A stretch of DNA of 9,104 bases from Oscillospiraceae bacterium (GCA_009786775.1 WQRL01000048.1:1-9104), one strand, 5' to 3'; shown: positions 1 through 5,612, counted from the first letter of the stretch. Made by a program: numbers and translations. Notes: generated from the letters alone by a model not told the origin.

Positions 1-85
1 CAAGCTCATAGTAGTTGATGCCAACTGTAGTATAGAAGAAACAGCGAAAAAAATATTCGCAATCCTAGGTCTTGAACATGATTAA
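1..85 (+). CDS. adk: Adenylate kinase, C-terminal fragment (5' end outside window)
   Basis: An open frame enters from the left edge and ends at TAA 83-85. The 27 visible codons read KLIVVDANCSIEETAKKIFA followed by ILGLEHD. A short 'VDA..SIEETAKKI' helix is how Firmicute adenylate kinases usually end, and adk normally lies directly before map in the spc operon; the assignment rests on that tail plus position. The enzyme interconverts ATP, AMP and ADP in the cytoplasm. Its stop codon lies inside the start of map: ATG 78-80 is within the last codons, giving an 8-nt overlap that suggests translational coupling. The nucleotide-binding and lid domains are outside the window, so they cannot be checked. 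Confidence 0.8.
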   Translation, partial: KLIVVDANCSIEETAKKIFAILGLEHD

Positions 86-845
86 GATCAAATCAGAAAA
101 AGAAGTCCAGCTGATGCGCCGTGCCGGTAAAATTGCCGCGGCAGCCCGGTCTCTGGCCGGGAAAATGGTAACGGAAGGCGTAACAACCCATAGTATAAAT
201 AAAAGAGTGCACGACTTCATTATCTCTCAGGGAGCTGTGCCCACATTCCTAGGTTATAGCGGTTATCCCGCGAGCATTTGTATCTCAGTAAACGAAGAGG
301 TTATTCATGGGATTCCGTCATCTAGGAAACTTCAAAGCGGAGACATCGTGAGCATCGACATCGGTGCCACCAAGGACGGATATATCGGCGACTGCGCCGC
401 AACATTTACCGTAGGGGATGTCAGCCCGCTAACCCAAAAACTCGTAGAAGTTACCGAGCAGTGCTTTTACGAAGGGCTCAAATTCGCAAAGGCCGGATAT
501 AGGGTGTCAGACATATCACGGGCAATTCAGAGTTATGCTGAAGAAAACAGCTTCTCGGTTGTCAGGAAATATGTGGGACACGGAGTGGGCTCTAAGCTCC
601 ACGAGGATCCCGAAGTTCCGAACTTTGTAGAAAAACCCAGAAGAAGAGCCGACCCTAGGCTAGTACCCGGCATGACTCTTGCGATCGAGCCGATGGTAAA
701 CATAGGGGATGCGGCAGTCAAGGTGCTCGGCGATGGATGGACTGTTGTAACTGCTGACCTTGCTAGATCAGCACATTATGAAAATACAATCCTAATCACC
801 TGCGGCGAGCCTGAGATACTCACCGCCACAGAGGAAGCATCATGA
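78..845 (+). CDS. map: Type I methionine aminopeptidase
   Basis: This cytosolic enzyme removes the initiator methionine from new proteins. The 255-residue product has the full pita-bread-fold metal site: Asp94 (SIDIG), Asp105 (YIGDC), His168 (GHGVG), Glu204 (AIEP) and Glu235 (HYENT). These match Asp97, Asp108, His171, Glu204 and Glu235 of the E. coli enzyme. His77 in VIHGIP fits the substrate-side histidine. There is no N-terminal zinc-finger extension, so it is the short bacterial type. ATG 78 is chosen because AGG 67-69 lies 8 nt upstream; an in-frame TTG at 72 would add only two residues. The gene overlaps adk by 8 nt and the next gene by 4 nt (ATGA 842-845). The residue after Glu235 is Asn where many homologues have His. 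Confidence 0.97.
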   Translation: MIKIKSEKEVQLMRRAGKIAAAARSLAGKMVTEGVTTHSINKRVHDFIISQGAVPTFLGYSGYPASICISVNEEVIHGIPSSRKLQSGDIVSIDIGATKDGYIGDCAATFTVGDVSPLTQKLVEVTEQCFYEGLKFAKAGYRVSDISRAIQSYAEENSFSVVRKYVGHGVGSKLHEDPEVPNFVEKPRRRADPRLVPGMTLAIEPMVNIGDAAVKVLGDGWTVVTADLARSAHYENTILITCGEPEILTATEEAS

Positions 846-1120
846 GAATCGAAAAAGCGGATGTAGTAATCCCGCTAAACGGACGGGATGCAGGAAAGCG
901 TTTTCTGGTAGTCGGCACGGAGGATGAATATTCACTTCTGGCTGACGGGAAGGGACGCAGAGTTGAGAAGCCTAAACGAAAGAAGAACAAGCATGTTAAG
1001 GTCGAATCCTCAATTGCAGGCCCGGTAGCGGACAAATTAATTGAAGGTGAAAAAATCACGAACAGCGAAATAAGACGGGCACTAATAAATGTGACCCACG
1101 GAGAGCAAGGAGGTATGTGA
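842..1120 (+). CDS. KOW-domain RNA-binding protein (L14e/L27e-like)
   Basis: A 92-residue basic protein between map and infA. Residues about 5-52 look like a KOW/SH3-like barrel: [17 protein letters not shown], then [10 protein letters not shown] and a very basic strand, [14 protein letters not shown]. This is the pattern of the small KOW proteins related to eukaryotic/archaeal L14e that Firmicutes carry at this spot (B. subtilis has one, which I recall as ybzG). Residues 53-92 form an acidic/basic tail that could be helical. The role is not established; location and basic charge suggest rRNA binding or ribosome assembly. The start ATG 842 overlaps the map stop (ATGA), with GAGGAAG at 831-837 as the ribosome binding site. 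The end of the gene carries the AGGAGGT site of infA, so translation of the two is probably linked. Confidence 0.88.
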   Translation: MRIEKADVVIPLNGRDAGKRFLVVGTEDEYSLLADGKGRRVEKPKRKKNKHVKVESSIAGPVADKLIEGEKITNSEIRRALINVTHGEQGGM

Positions 1121-1121
1121 A

Positions 1122-1340
1122 ATGGCGAAGGACGATATGATCGAGCTGGAGGGAATAGTAGTCGATTCGCTCCCGAACACAATGTTCCATGTGGACATAG
1201 GGAACGGGCACACGATTCTGGCGCATATCTCGGGTAAGCTCCGAATGAATTTTATAAGGATTCTCCCCGGAGACAAGGTTACAGTTCAGATGTCCCCATA
1301 TGACCTAACCCGCGGCAGAATCACTTGGCGCAGCAAATAG
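1122..1340 (+). CDS. infA: Translation initiation factor IF-1
   Basis: The 72-residue product has the standard length and sequence of bacterial IF-1, a single S1/OB-fold protein that binds the 30S A site with IF-2 and IF-3 during initiation. Recognisable parts are [20 protein letters not shown] at the N terminus, then [20 protein letters not shown], and [20 protein letters not shown] near the end. The start codon sits 1 nt after the KOW gene stop. Its ribosome binding site AGGAGGT (about 1108-1114) lies within the last codons of that gene. The map-KOW-infA-rpmJ order is typical of Firmicutes. I see nothing odd in the protein. Confidence 0.98.
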   Translation: MAKDDMIELEGIVVDSLPNTMFHVDIGNGHTILAHISGKLRMNFIRILPGDKVTVQMSPYDLTRGRITWRSK

Positions 1341-1352
1341 GAGGTTAAACTA

Positions 1353-1466
1353 ATGAAAGTAAGACCATCAGTTAAGCCAATGTGTGAAAAATGCAAAGTC
1401 ATTAAGCGCAAGGGCAGGGTAATGGTGATTTGCATCAACCCAAAACACAAACAAAGACAAGGCTAA
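1353..1466 (+). CDS. rpmJ: 50S ribosomal protein L36 (zinc-binding form)
   Basis: A 37-codon gene reading [20 protein letters not shown], then [17 protein letters not shown] and TAA 1464-1466. This is the full usual length of L36, the smallest protein of the large subunit. Cys11, Cys14, Cys27 and His32 give the C-X2-C-X12-C-X4-H zinc ribbon, so this is the metal-binding (C+) form, not the cysteine-free paralogue made by some bacteria under zinc shortage. AGGAGG at 1339-1344, overlapping the infA stop codon, lies 8 nt before the ATG. The gene lies 12 bp after infA and 27 bp before rpsM. Confidence 0.97.
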   Translation: MKVRPSVKPMCEKCKVIKRKGRVMVICINPKHKQRQG

Positions 1467-1493
1467 TAAAATAAGGAAGGATGATTGCATAAT

Positions 1494-1862
1494 ATGGCAC
1501 GTATCGCCGGTGTTGACTTGCCTAAGGACAAGCGAGTCGAGATAGCTCTGACCTATGTCTTCGGAATAGGCAGGACAAGCGCGAAGAAAATCCTTGAAAC
1601 CACGGGCATTGACCCGAACACGAGGGTTAAAAACCTCACGGAAGTAGAAGAGTCTGCTCTCCGTGAATGCATTGACAAAAACTATATGGTCGAGGGCGAC
1701 CTAAGACGCACGGTAGCGCTTGATATCAAACGCCTCACTGAGATAGGCAGTTACCGCGGGCTGCGCCATAGACGCGGTCTTCCCGTGCGTGGCCAGCGCA
1801 GCAAGACAAACGCGCGTACCCGCAAGGGACCAAAACGCACGATTGCTAACAAGAAGAAGTAA
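1494..1862 (+). CDS. rpsM: 30S ribosomal protein S13
   Basis: The 122-residue product is a complete S13, a 30S head protein that contacts 16S rRNA, the P-site tRNA and the B1 bridge. It starts [20 protein letters not shown] and has the [12 protein letters not shown] helix-hairpin-helix. A basic tail follows, [20 protein letters not shown] onward, ending IANKKK. ATG 1494 is chosen because S13 proteins almost always begin MARIAGV. The initiation region is unusual: the purine box AAGGAAGG (1473-1480) ends 13 nt before this ATG. A closer in-frame TTG at 1485 would add Met-His-Asn, and between them ATG 1481 opens a three-codon frame ending at TAA 1490-1492. The real start may therefore be 1485 or may depend on re-initiation. 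Confidence 0.95.
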   Translation: MARIAGVDLPKDKRVEIALTYVFGIGRTSAKKILETTGIDPNTRVKNLTEVEESALRECIDKNYMVEGDLRRTVALDIKRLTEIGSYRGLRHRRGLPVRGQRSKTNARTRKGPKRTIANKKK

Positions 1863-1877
1863 GGGAGGGAGCAAGTA

Positions 1878-2276
1878 ATGGCAGCACCCAAAGGCAAAAA
1901 GACAAGAACCAGACGTCGCGAACGGAAAAATATTGAGAAGGGCGCGGTGCATATCAGGTCCTCTTTCAATAACACAATGGTAACGGTTACTGACGTTCAC
2001 GGCAACGCTATCTCCTGGGCATCCTCAGGCGGCATGGGTTTCCGCGGCAGCAGAAAATCGACTCCCTTTGCAGCTCAGACAGCAGCAGAGACGGCAGCTA
2101 AGGCTGCTATGGAGCATGGTCTGAAGACCGTAGAAGTCTTTGTCAAAGGCCCCGGTTCCGGACGTGAAGCAGCTATCAGGGCGCTTCAGTCAGCAGGCCT
2201 GGAAGTCACAATGATTAAAGATGTGACTCCAATCCCGCACAACGGATGCCGTCCGCCTAAAAGGCGTAGAGTATAG
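1878..2276 (+). CDS. rpsK: 30S ribosomal protein S11
   Basis: The 132-residue product is S11, which lines the platform of the 30S subunit next to helix 23 and the E site. It has a basic N terminus ([18 protein letters not shown]) and the conserved core [37 protein letters not shown] and [15 protein letters not shown]. The C terminus is [14 protein letters not shown]. The Asn-Gly in HNG matches the site where E. coli S11 carries an isoaspartate (known for that protein, not testable here). The ATG lies 15 bp after the rpsM stop, behind the GGGAGGG site at 1863-1869. It is the usual neighbour between S13 and S4 in the alpha operon. Confidence 0.98.
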   Translation: MAAPKGKKTRTRRRERKNIEKGAVHIRSSFNNTMVTVTDVHGNAISWASSGGMGFRGSRKSTPFAAQTAAETAAKAAMEHGLKTVEVFVKGPGSGREAAIRALQSAGLEVTMIKDVTPIPHNGCRPPKRRRV

Positions 2277-2288
2277 GAGGAGCGAAAT

Positions 2289-2915
2289 ATGGCAAGATAT
2301 ACAGATGCAGTATGCCGCCTTTGCCGCAGAGAAGGGCAGAAGCTCTTCCTCAAGGGCGACAGATGCTACACAGATAAATGCGCAGCCGACCGCCGTCCAT
2401 ACCCACCGGGACAACATGGACAAGGCCGCACCAAAGCGTCGGAATACGGTACCCAACTTCGTGAGAAGCAAAAGGCTAAGAGATATTACGGAGTGCTTGA
2501 GAAGCAATTCCGTGGCTATTTCGGAATGGCTCTTAAAAGAAAAGGCAAGACAGGTGAAAACCTTCTCTCTATCCTTGAAACCCGCCTGGATAACACCATC
2601 TACAGGCTTGGTTTCGCAATGAGCCGCGCAGAAGCAAGGCAACTTGTACTGCACGGGCACTTCATGGTGAACGGAAAAAGAGTCAATATTCCTTCATTTC
2701 TTGTCAAACCCGGCATGATTATTTCCATCGGTGAAAAAAGCCGGAACCTTGACAAAATTAAGTCGGTTATCGAGGCAAATTCGTTTAGGCAGCCGCCTAG
2801 GTGGCTAGACTATGATGCAAATGCCCTTGTTGCCAAAGTAACGGGCGTACCATCGAGGGAAGATATCGACATGCCGATAGAAGAGCAGCTCATTGTTGAG
2901 CTCTACTCTAAATAA
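2289..2915 (+). CDS. rpsD: 30S ribosomal protein S4 (zinc-binding form)
   Basis: The 208-residue product is S4, a primary 16S rRNA binder that nucleates assembly of the 30S body and in several bacteria represses its own operon. Cys9, Cys12, Cys26 and Cys31 form the N-terminal zinc knuckle, so this is the C+ type. The RNA-binding S4 domain spans about residues 98-160 ([20 protein letters not shown], then [20 protein letters not shown]). The end, [14 protein letters not shown], is typical. AGGAGG at about 2275-2280 overlaps the rpsK stop and precedes ATG 2289. Presence of rpsD inside the operon, before rpoA, fits Clostridia rather than Bacillus. The following 97-nt spacer is a candidate autoregulatory leader. 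Confidence 0.98.
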   Translation: MARYTDAVCRLCRREGQKLFLKGDRCYTDKCAADRRPYPPGQHGQGRTKASEYGTQLREKQKAKRYYGVLEKQFRGYFGMALKRKGKTGENLLSILETRLDNTIYRLGFAMSRAEARQLVLHGHFMVNGKRVNIPSFLVKPGMIISIGEKSRNLDKIKSVIEANSFRQPPRWLDYDANALVAKVTGVPSREDIDMPIEEQLIVELYSK

Positions 2916-2918
2916 TTG

Positions 2919-2989
2919 AGGCCCTTATGAATTGGGCTTCAACCCTCATATCTCAAACCCAAGGGCAACAATCACAGGGCGCATTGCGC
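2919..2989 (+). promoter_or_regulatory. Structured spacer between rpsD and rpoA, possible leader RNA
   Basis: The 97-nt gap before rpoA is the only long gap inside the ribosomal operon. It can form a hairpin with stem AGGCCC 2919-2924 / GGGCTT 2934-2939 (one G-U pair). It can instead form a longer-range pair, GCCCTT 2921-2926 with AAGGGC 2961-2966, or TTGGG 2932-2936 with CCCAA 2958-2962. These share bases, so they exclude one another. A short GCGC/GCGC stem lies at 2979-2989. No U-tract follows, so it is not an intrinsic terminator. A processing site, an S4-responsive element or a translational control element for rpoA are all possible; none is shown. Confidence 0.35.
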
Positions 2990-3012
2990 ACCAAAACGAA
3001 GGAGGGTACTAA

Positions 3013-3960
3013 ATGGTAGAGATTGAAAGACCTCGCATCGAATGCATAGAAACGCCAGAGGACGAGTCCTACGGAAAGTATGTTGTAGAGCCGCTTGAGC
3101 GCGGTTACGGCACGACCCTAGGCAACTCCCTTCGCAGAATTCTACTGTCGTCACTTCCGGGAACAGCGGTCACCACGGTAAAAATTGCCGGGATACAGCA
3201 TGAATTTTCAACGATTCAGGGCATAAAAGAAGATGTAACGGAAATAATTCTTAATATCAAAGGCATCGTGGCGAGGCTCCATACCCAGAGAACTAAGACT
3301 GTATATATTGAGGCTTCCGGAGAGGGCGTAGTGACTGCCGGCGACATCAAGGCCGACGGCGAAGTAGAGATACTAAACCCCGAACTCCATATTGCCACAC
3401 TCAGTGCTGATGCCAGCTTGAGCATGGAACTTACGATAGACCACGGACGCGGATATATGTCAGCGGAGCGAAACAAGCTCCAGCAGCCGATAATCGGCGT
3501 GATTCCGATTGACTCCATATATACTCCAGTCCACAAAGTTAACTACACCGTAGAAAATACCCGTGTCGGTAACGTCACAGACTTTGACAAACTGACCATT
3601 GAGGTGTGGACGGACAAGACCATAACAGCGAGGGATGCCGTATCGCTCGGCGCAAAGATACTTTGTGACCACTTCACGCTGTTCACCGATTTATCAGACA
3701 CCATTAGCGAGAGGTCAACGGTTGTAGAGAAGGCTGAAACGCAAAGAGATAAGGTGCTTGAGATGACAATTGAAGAACTTGACCTTAGTGTCCGGAGCTT
3801 CAACTGCCTCAAAAGGGCTAATATCAACACCGTAGAAGATCTCATCTCAAAGACCGAAGACGAGATGATCAAGGTCAGAAACCTTGGACGCAAATCGCTT
3901 GAAGAAGTTATTCACAAACTGGCAATGATGGGGCTTACCCTTCAGAGCGAGGAAAACTAA
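3013..3960 (+). CDS. rpoA: DNA-directed RNA polymerase alpha subunit
   Basis: The 315-residue product is full-length alpha. The N-terminal assembly domain (about 1-230) has the dimer helix [20 protein letters not shown], with Arg41 in the place of E. coli Arg45. It also has the insert-domain region [13 protein letters not shown] and the [20 protein letters not shown] helix. After an acidic linker, the C-terminal domain (about 250-310) has [16 protein letters not shown] and [12 protein letters not shown]. Arg261 and Asn264 correspond to E. coli Arg265 and Asn268, which contact UP-element DNA and activators. AAGGAGGG at about 2999-3006 precedes the ATG. The gene follows the structured spacer after rpsD and lies 15 bp before rplQ. 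Confidence 0.98.
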   Translation: MVEIERPRIECIETPEDESYGKYVVEPLERGYGTTLGNSLRRILLSSLPGTAVTTVKIAGIQHEFSTIQGIKEDVTEIILNIKGIVARLHTQRTKTVYIEASGEGVVTAGDIKADGEVEILNPELHIATLSADASLSMELTIDHGRGYMSAERNKLQQPIIGVIPIDSIYTPVHKVNYTVENTRVGNVTDFDKLTIEVWTDKTITARDAVSLGAKILCDHFTLFTDLSDTISERSTVVEKAETQRDKVLEMTIEELDLSVRSFNCLKRANINTVEDLISKTEDEMIKVRNLGRKSLEEVIHKLAMMGLTLQSEEN

Positions 3961-3975
3961 GGAGGGGAAGAAGAA

Positions 3976-4317
3976 ATGCCCGGAACTCGTAAACTTGGAA
4001 GACCTACTGATCAGCGCATGGCTATGCTGAAACAAATGGTTACCGACTTTCTCGACAATGGCAGAATGGAAACGACGGTAACACGTTGTAAGGAAATAGC
4101 TCCGCTTGCTCAGAAAATGATTACTCTCGGCAAGAAGAACACTCTAGCTTCAAAACGCCAGGCGCTGTCCTTCATGACACGCAGGGATGTTGTTTCTAAA
4201 GTGTTTGACGAAATTGCACCCGGCTATGCTGAGCGCAATGGCGGCTACACCCGCATCACACGCATCGGCCCACGCCGTGGCGACGGCGCAGAGATGGCTG
4301 TTATCGAATTAGTGTAG
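3976..4317 (+). CDS. rplQ: 50S ribosomal protein L17
   Basis: The 113-residue product matches bacterial L17, which sits near the polypeptide exit tunnel on domain III of 23S rRNA. It reads [20 protein letters not shown], then [20 protein letters not shown], and ends in [20 protein letters not shown] plus VIELV. AAGGAGGGG at 3959-3967, overlapping the rpoA stop codon, gives a spacing of 8 nt to ATG 3976. It is the last gene of the operon: a strong terminator follows 11 bp after the stop. In many Clostridia the next genes would be ECF transporter ATPases and truA; here that link is absent. Confidence 0.98.
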   Translation: MPGTRKLGRPTDQRMAMLKQMVTDFLDNGRMETTVTRCKEIAPLAQKMITLGKKNTLASKRQALSFMTRRDVVSKVFDEIAPGYAERNGGYTRITRIGPRRGDGAEMAVIELV

Positions 4318-4328
4318 TCTTAAACAAA

Positions 4329-4374
4329 AAGAAGCCAAGCAGCGGATTATCAAAGTCCACTGCTTGGTTTTTTG
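4329..4374. terminator. Bidirectional intrinsic terminator between rplQ and the cyclophilin gene
   Basis: A perfect 8-bp stem, CCAAGCAG 4335-4342 and CTGCTTGG 4360-4367, is extended outward by a G-U pair and A-T pairs (AAAAAGAAG on the left, TTTTTT on the right). An inner GGA/TCC pair (4344-4346 / 4356-4358) sits in the loop. On the + strand the stem runs into TTTTTTGATTTTT, fitting the end of the rplQ operon. On the - strand the complement reads CTTCTTTTTGTTT after the stem, fitting the end of the convergent cyclophilin gene, whose stop is at 4397. Confidence 0.9.
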
Positions 4375-4396
4375 ATTTTTATTATTTATTTTATGG

Positions 4397-5119
4397 TTAT
4401 GGCCTAGGCAGCTTGTCAGGCAGGGGCACAACCACGTCGCTGTCGATTGTTATTGTGCGGATTATAGGCCTGTCCTCAGGCTCCACGAAGCCGTTTCCAG
4501 CCCGTCCTGCGTTGGGTGTCGCTTCTAAGCTATCCACCACGTCCAGACCCTCTGTTATAAGGCCAAACGCAGCGTACCCGCCGTCTAGGAAGGCAGAGGT
4601 GCCAAACATTATGAAGAACTGCGAGCCTGCTGAGTTGTAATCAGTCGCCCTGGCCATTGACAGTACGCCTCTAGTGTGCAAGAGATTGTTTTCAAAGCCG
4701 TTATCGGAAAATTCACCGAAAATTGCATAGCCGGGATTGCCTCCGCCCGTACCCTGTGGGCATCCGCCTTGAGCCATAAAGTTTTCAAGGATGCGGTGGA
4801 ATCCGAGTCCATCATAGAAGCCTTGGCGTGCAAGGTATATGAAGTTAAAAACAGACTGCGGTGCTATGTGTGGATATAGTTCAAATCTCATAACTCCGCC
4901 ATCTTCTAAGTAAATCGTACCAGGAATTGTCTCGGGCAGCGGGTCTGTGTATTCCTGTGGCTGCGGTTCGGGCTCAGGCTGAGGCTCAGGCGGAGGGGCG
5001 GTTTCCGCAGGGGCTTCAGGCGGTGCAGTTGTGGTTGGCACTGCGGGCTGGTCAGCGCAGCCTGCGAAAGCTACGGCGCATAGAAGCACACACAAAGTCA
5101 GTGTAATGAATTTTTTCAT
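4397..5119 (-). CDS. Lipoprotein cyclophilin-type peptidyl-prolyl cis-trans isomerase
   Basis: The 240-residue product is predicted to act outside the membrane in protein folding, isomerising X-Pro bonds. Residues 1-20 form a signal peptide (MKKF, hydrophobic core, AFAG) with Cys21 as the likely lipidated residue; Phe at -3 of the lipobox is tolerated but not ideal. Residues 27-62 are a Pro/Glu/Gln-rich tether (PPPEPQPEPEPQPQ). The cyclophilin domain spans about 65-228: YDGLGFHRILENFMAQGG has the catalytic-type Arg109 and Gln117, followed by SAGSQFFIMF and YAAFGLITEGLDVVD. AGGAGG (complement of 5130-5135) lies 10 nt before the ATG. It stands alone, facing the ribosomal operon, and probably uses the minus-strand promoter near 5287-5315. 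Confidence 0.95.
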   Translation of the reverse strand: MKKFITLTLCVLLCAVAFAGCADQPAVPTTTAPPEAPAETAPPPEPQPEPEPQPQEYTDPLPETIPGTIYLEDGGVMRFELYPHIAPQSVFNFIYLARQGFYDGLGFHRILENFMAQGGCPQGTGGGNPGYAIFGEFSDNGFENNLLHTRGVLSMARATDYNSAGSQFFIMFGTSAFLDGGYAAFGLITEGLDVVDSLEATPNAGRAGNGFVEPEDRPIIRTITIDSDVVVPLPDKLPRP

Positions 5120-5144
5120 TGAATAATATCCTCCTAAAATTAAC

Positions 5145-5164
5145 GGTTTCTAGTGGCTTCTAGT
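5145..5164. repeat. Two 10-bp tandem direct repeats in the cyclophilin leader
   Basis: On the + strand GGTTTCTAGT (5145-5154) is followed at once by GGCTTCTAGT (5155-5164), 9 of 10 bases identical. The 10-bp period is one helical turn. It lies 10 bp upstream of the AGGAGG site of the cyclophilin gene and touches the end of the larger inverted repeat at 5161. It could be a protein-binding site or a remnant of duplication; nothing decides this. Confidence 0.4.
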
Positions 5165-5278
5165 GTTAAATTTCAGAAATCGCGGTGCAGAGATTGGGGA
5201 GCTGGGGTAGTTTTTGCGGCGTCAGGCGCAGAAAAAATGCCGCAAGATAGGTGAAGGGATTTCTGTGATTTGACACTA
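5161..5278. repeat. 118-bp segment closed by a 21-bp imperfect inverted repeat with an inner hairpin
   Basis: The arm 5161-5181 (starts TAGTGT, ends CAGAAATC) matches the reverse complement of 5258-5278 (starts GATTTCTG, ends ACACTA) at 18 of 21 positions. Two of the three non-matches are G-T if read as + strand RNA, but A-C if read as - strand RNA. Inside lies a perfect 7-bp inverted repeat, TTGCGGC 5214-5220 and GCCGCAA 5239-5245. The segment lies in the cyclophilin 5' leader, and the predicted minus-strand transcript would start near 5280, at its edge. It may be a structured leader RNA or a small MITE-like element; I see no clean target-site duplication (ggcttc on the left, acttcc on the right). 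Confidence 0.55.
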
Positions 5279-5317
5279 ACTTCCCAAATATAACAGAATA
5301 GGAAGTTAAAGTCAAAT
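5268..5317. repeat. Second inverted repeat, 17-bp arms, holding two -35 boxes
   Basis: ATTTGACACTAACTTCC (5268-5284) and GGAAGTTAAAGTCAAAT (5301-5317) are inverted copies with 15 of 17 matches and a 16-bp AT-rich centre. The left arm overlaps the right arm of the 5161-5278 inverted repeat, so the two structures compete. No U-tract follows on either strand, so it is not an intrinsic terminator. Each arm contains a -35-like TTGAC word, pointing toward the centre. Confidence 0.6.
5287..5315 (-). promoter_or_regulatory. Sigma-A-like promoter for the cyclophilin gene
   Basis: Read on the - strand, TTGACT (complement of 5310-5315) is followed by a 17-bp spacer and TATATT (complement of 5287-5292): five of six consensus bases in each box. 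Transcription would start near 5280 and give a leader of about 160 nt before ATG 5119. On the + strand the same dyad holds TTGACA (5270-5275), 18 bp, then CAGAAT (5294-5299), which is weaker. The two could not be occupied at once. Confidence 0.6.
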
Positions 5318-5343
5318 GTGCAGATAGGCTCAAAGCGGTTAAG

Positions 5344-5372
5344 TTGACTAGCCACAGCATATATGCTAGATT
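5344..5372 (+). promoter_or_regulatory. Extended -10 promoter for the kinase-MATE unit
   Basis: TTGACT (5344-5349), a 17-bp spacer and TAGATT (5367-5372) form a good sigma-A-like promoter, with TGC directly before the -10 giving an extended -10 element. Start would be near 5379, leaving about 246 nt of leader before the kinase gene at 5626. A perfect 12-bp palindrome, AGCATATATGCT (5356-5367), overlaps the downstream half of the spacer and first base of the -10, a natural place for a repressor. Between this promoter and 5488 the sequence is AT-rich, with one modest hairpin (TTTACGCC 5405-5412 with GGCGGTAAA 5421-5429, one bulge) and no U-tract. Confidence 0.55.
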
Positions 5373-5487
5373 GTATTAATGAATTTAATAAATAAAATGC
5401 ACTGTTTACGCCACTGGTAAGGCGGTAAATAATGTACAAAAACCGTTTTGATGAAGGCTGTTTTTGATGTTTTTATCCGAGTTTTTT

Positions 5488-5612
5488 GGAGGGCCGAAAG
5501 CTCGGAGGATTGGAAGACCTGAAGTTCGGAAAGCTGACAGTTCAGAGGGACGGAGAATTCGGGAAGTTCGGAGAGTCGGAAGGTCTGAGAGGATTGGAAA
5601 GTTCGGAAGGAG
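5488..5612 (+). repeat. Purine-rich degenerate tandem repeat (~9 bp unit) leading into a ribosome binding site
   Basis: About 125 bp are built from variants of GGAAAGTTC: GAAGTTC, GGAAAGCTG, ACAGTTC, GGAGAATTC, GGGAAGTTC, GGAGAGTC, GGAAGGTCT, GGAAAGTTC, GGAAGGAG. The spacing is mostly 7-9 bp, with drift. GGATTGGAA occurs twice (from 5507 and from 5591). The + strand is strongly purine-rich. The last unit supplies AAGGAG (5607-5612), the probable ribosome binding site of the kinase gene. A 51-codon Arg-rich frame (ATG 5467, stop TAG 5620-5622) runs through it; I do not call it a gene. The repeat may have spread by slippage and may affect leader structure. Confidence 0.7.

Noticed and set aside
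72..77. TTG 72 as the start of map
   Set aside because: ATG 78 has better spacing to AGG 67-69, and the TTG start adds only two residues with no family support.
2190..2660. 156-codon minus-strand ORF opposite rpsK/rpsD
   Set aside because: It lies wholly over two certain ribosomal protein genes and looks like an antisense shadow.
5211..5245. Possible terminator at the 5214-5245 inverted repeat
   Set aside because: The T-run on + lies before the stem and no T-run follows on either strand, so it does not fit an intrinsic terminator.
5161..5278. Calling the inverted-repeat segment an insertion sequence or definite MITE
   Set aside because: There is no transposase, no clear target-site duplication, and only one copy is visible in this window.
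5451..5522. 23-codon + strand ORF starting ATG 5451
   Set aside because: No ribosome binding site precedes it, it is very short, and it stops inside the repeat.
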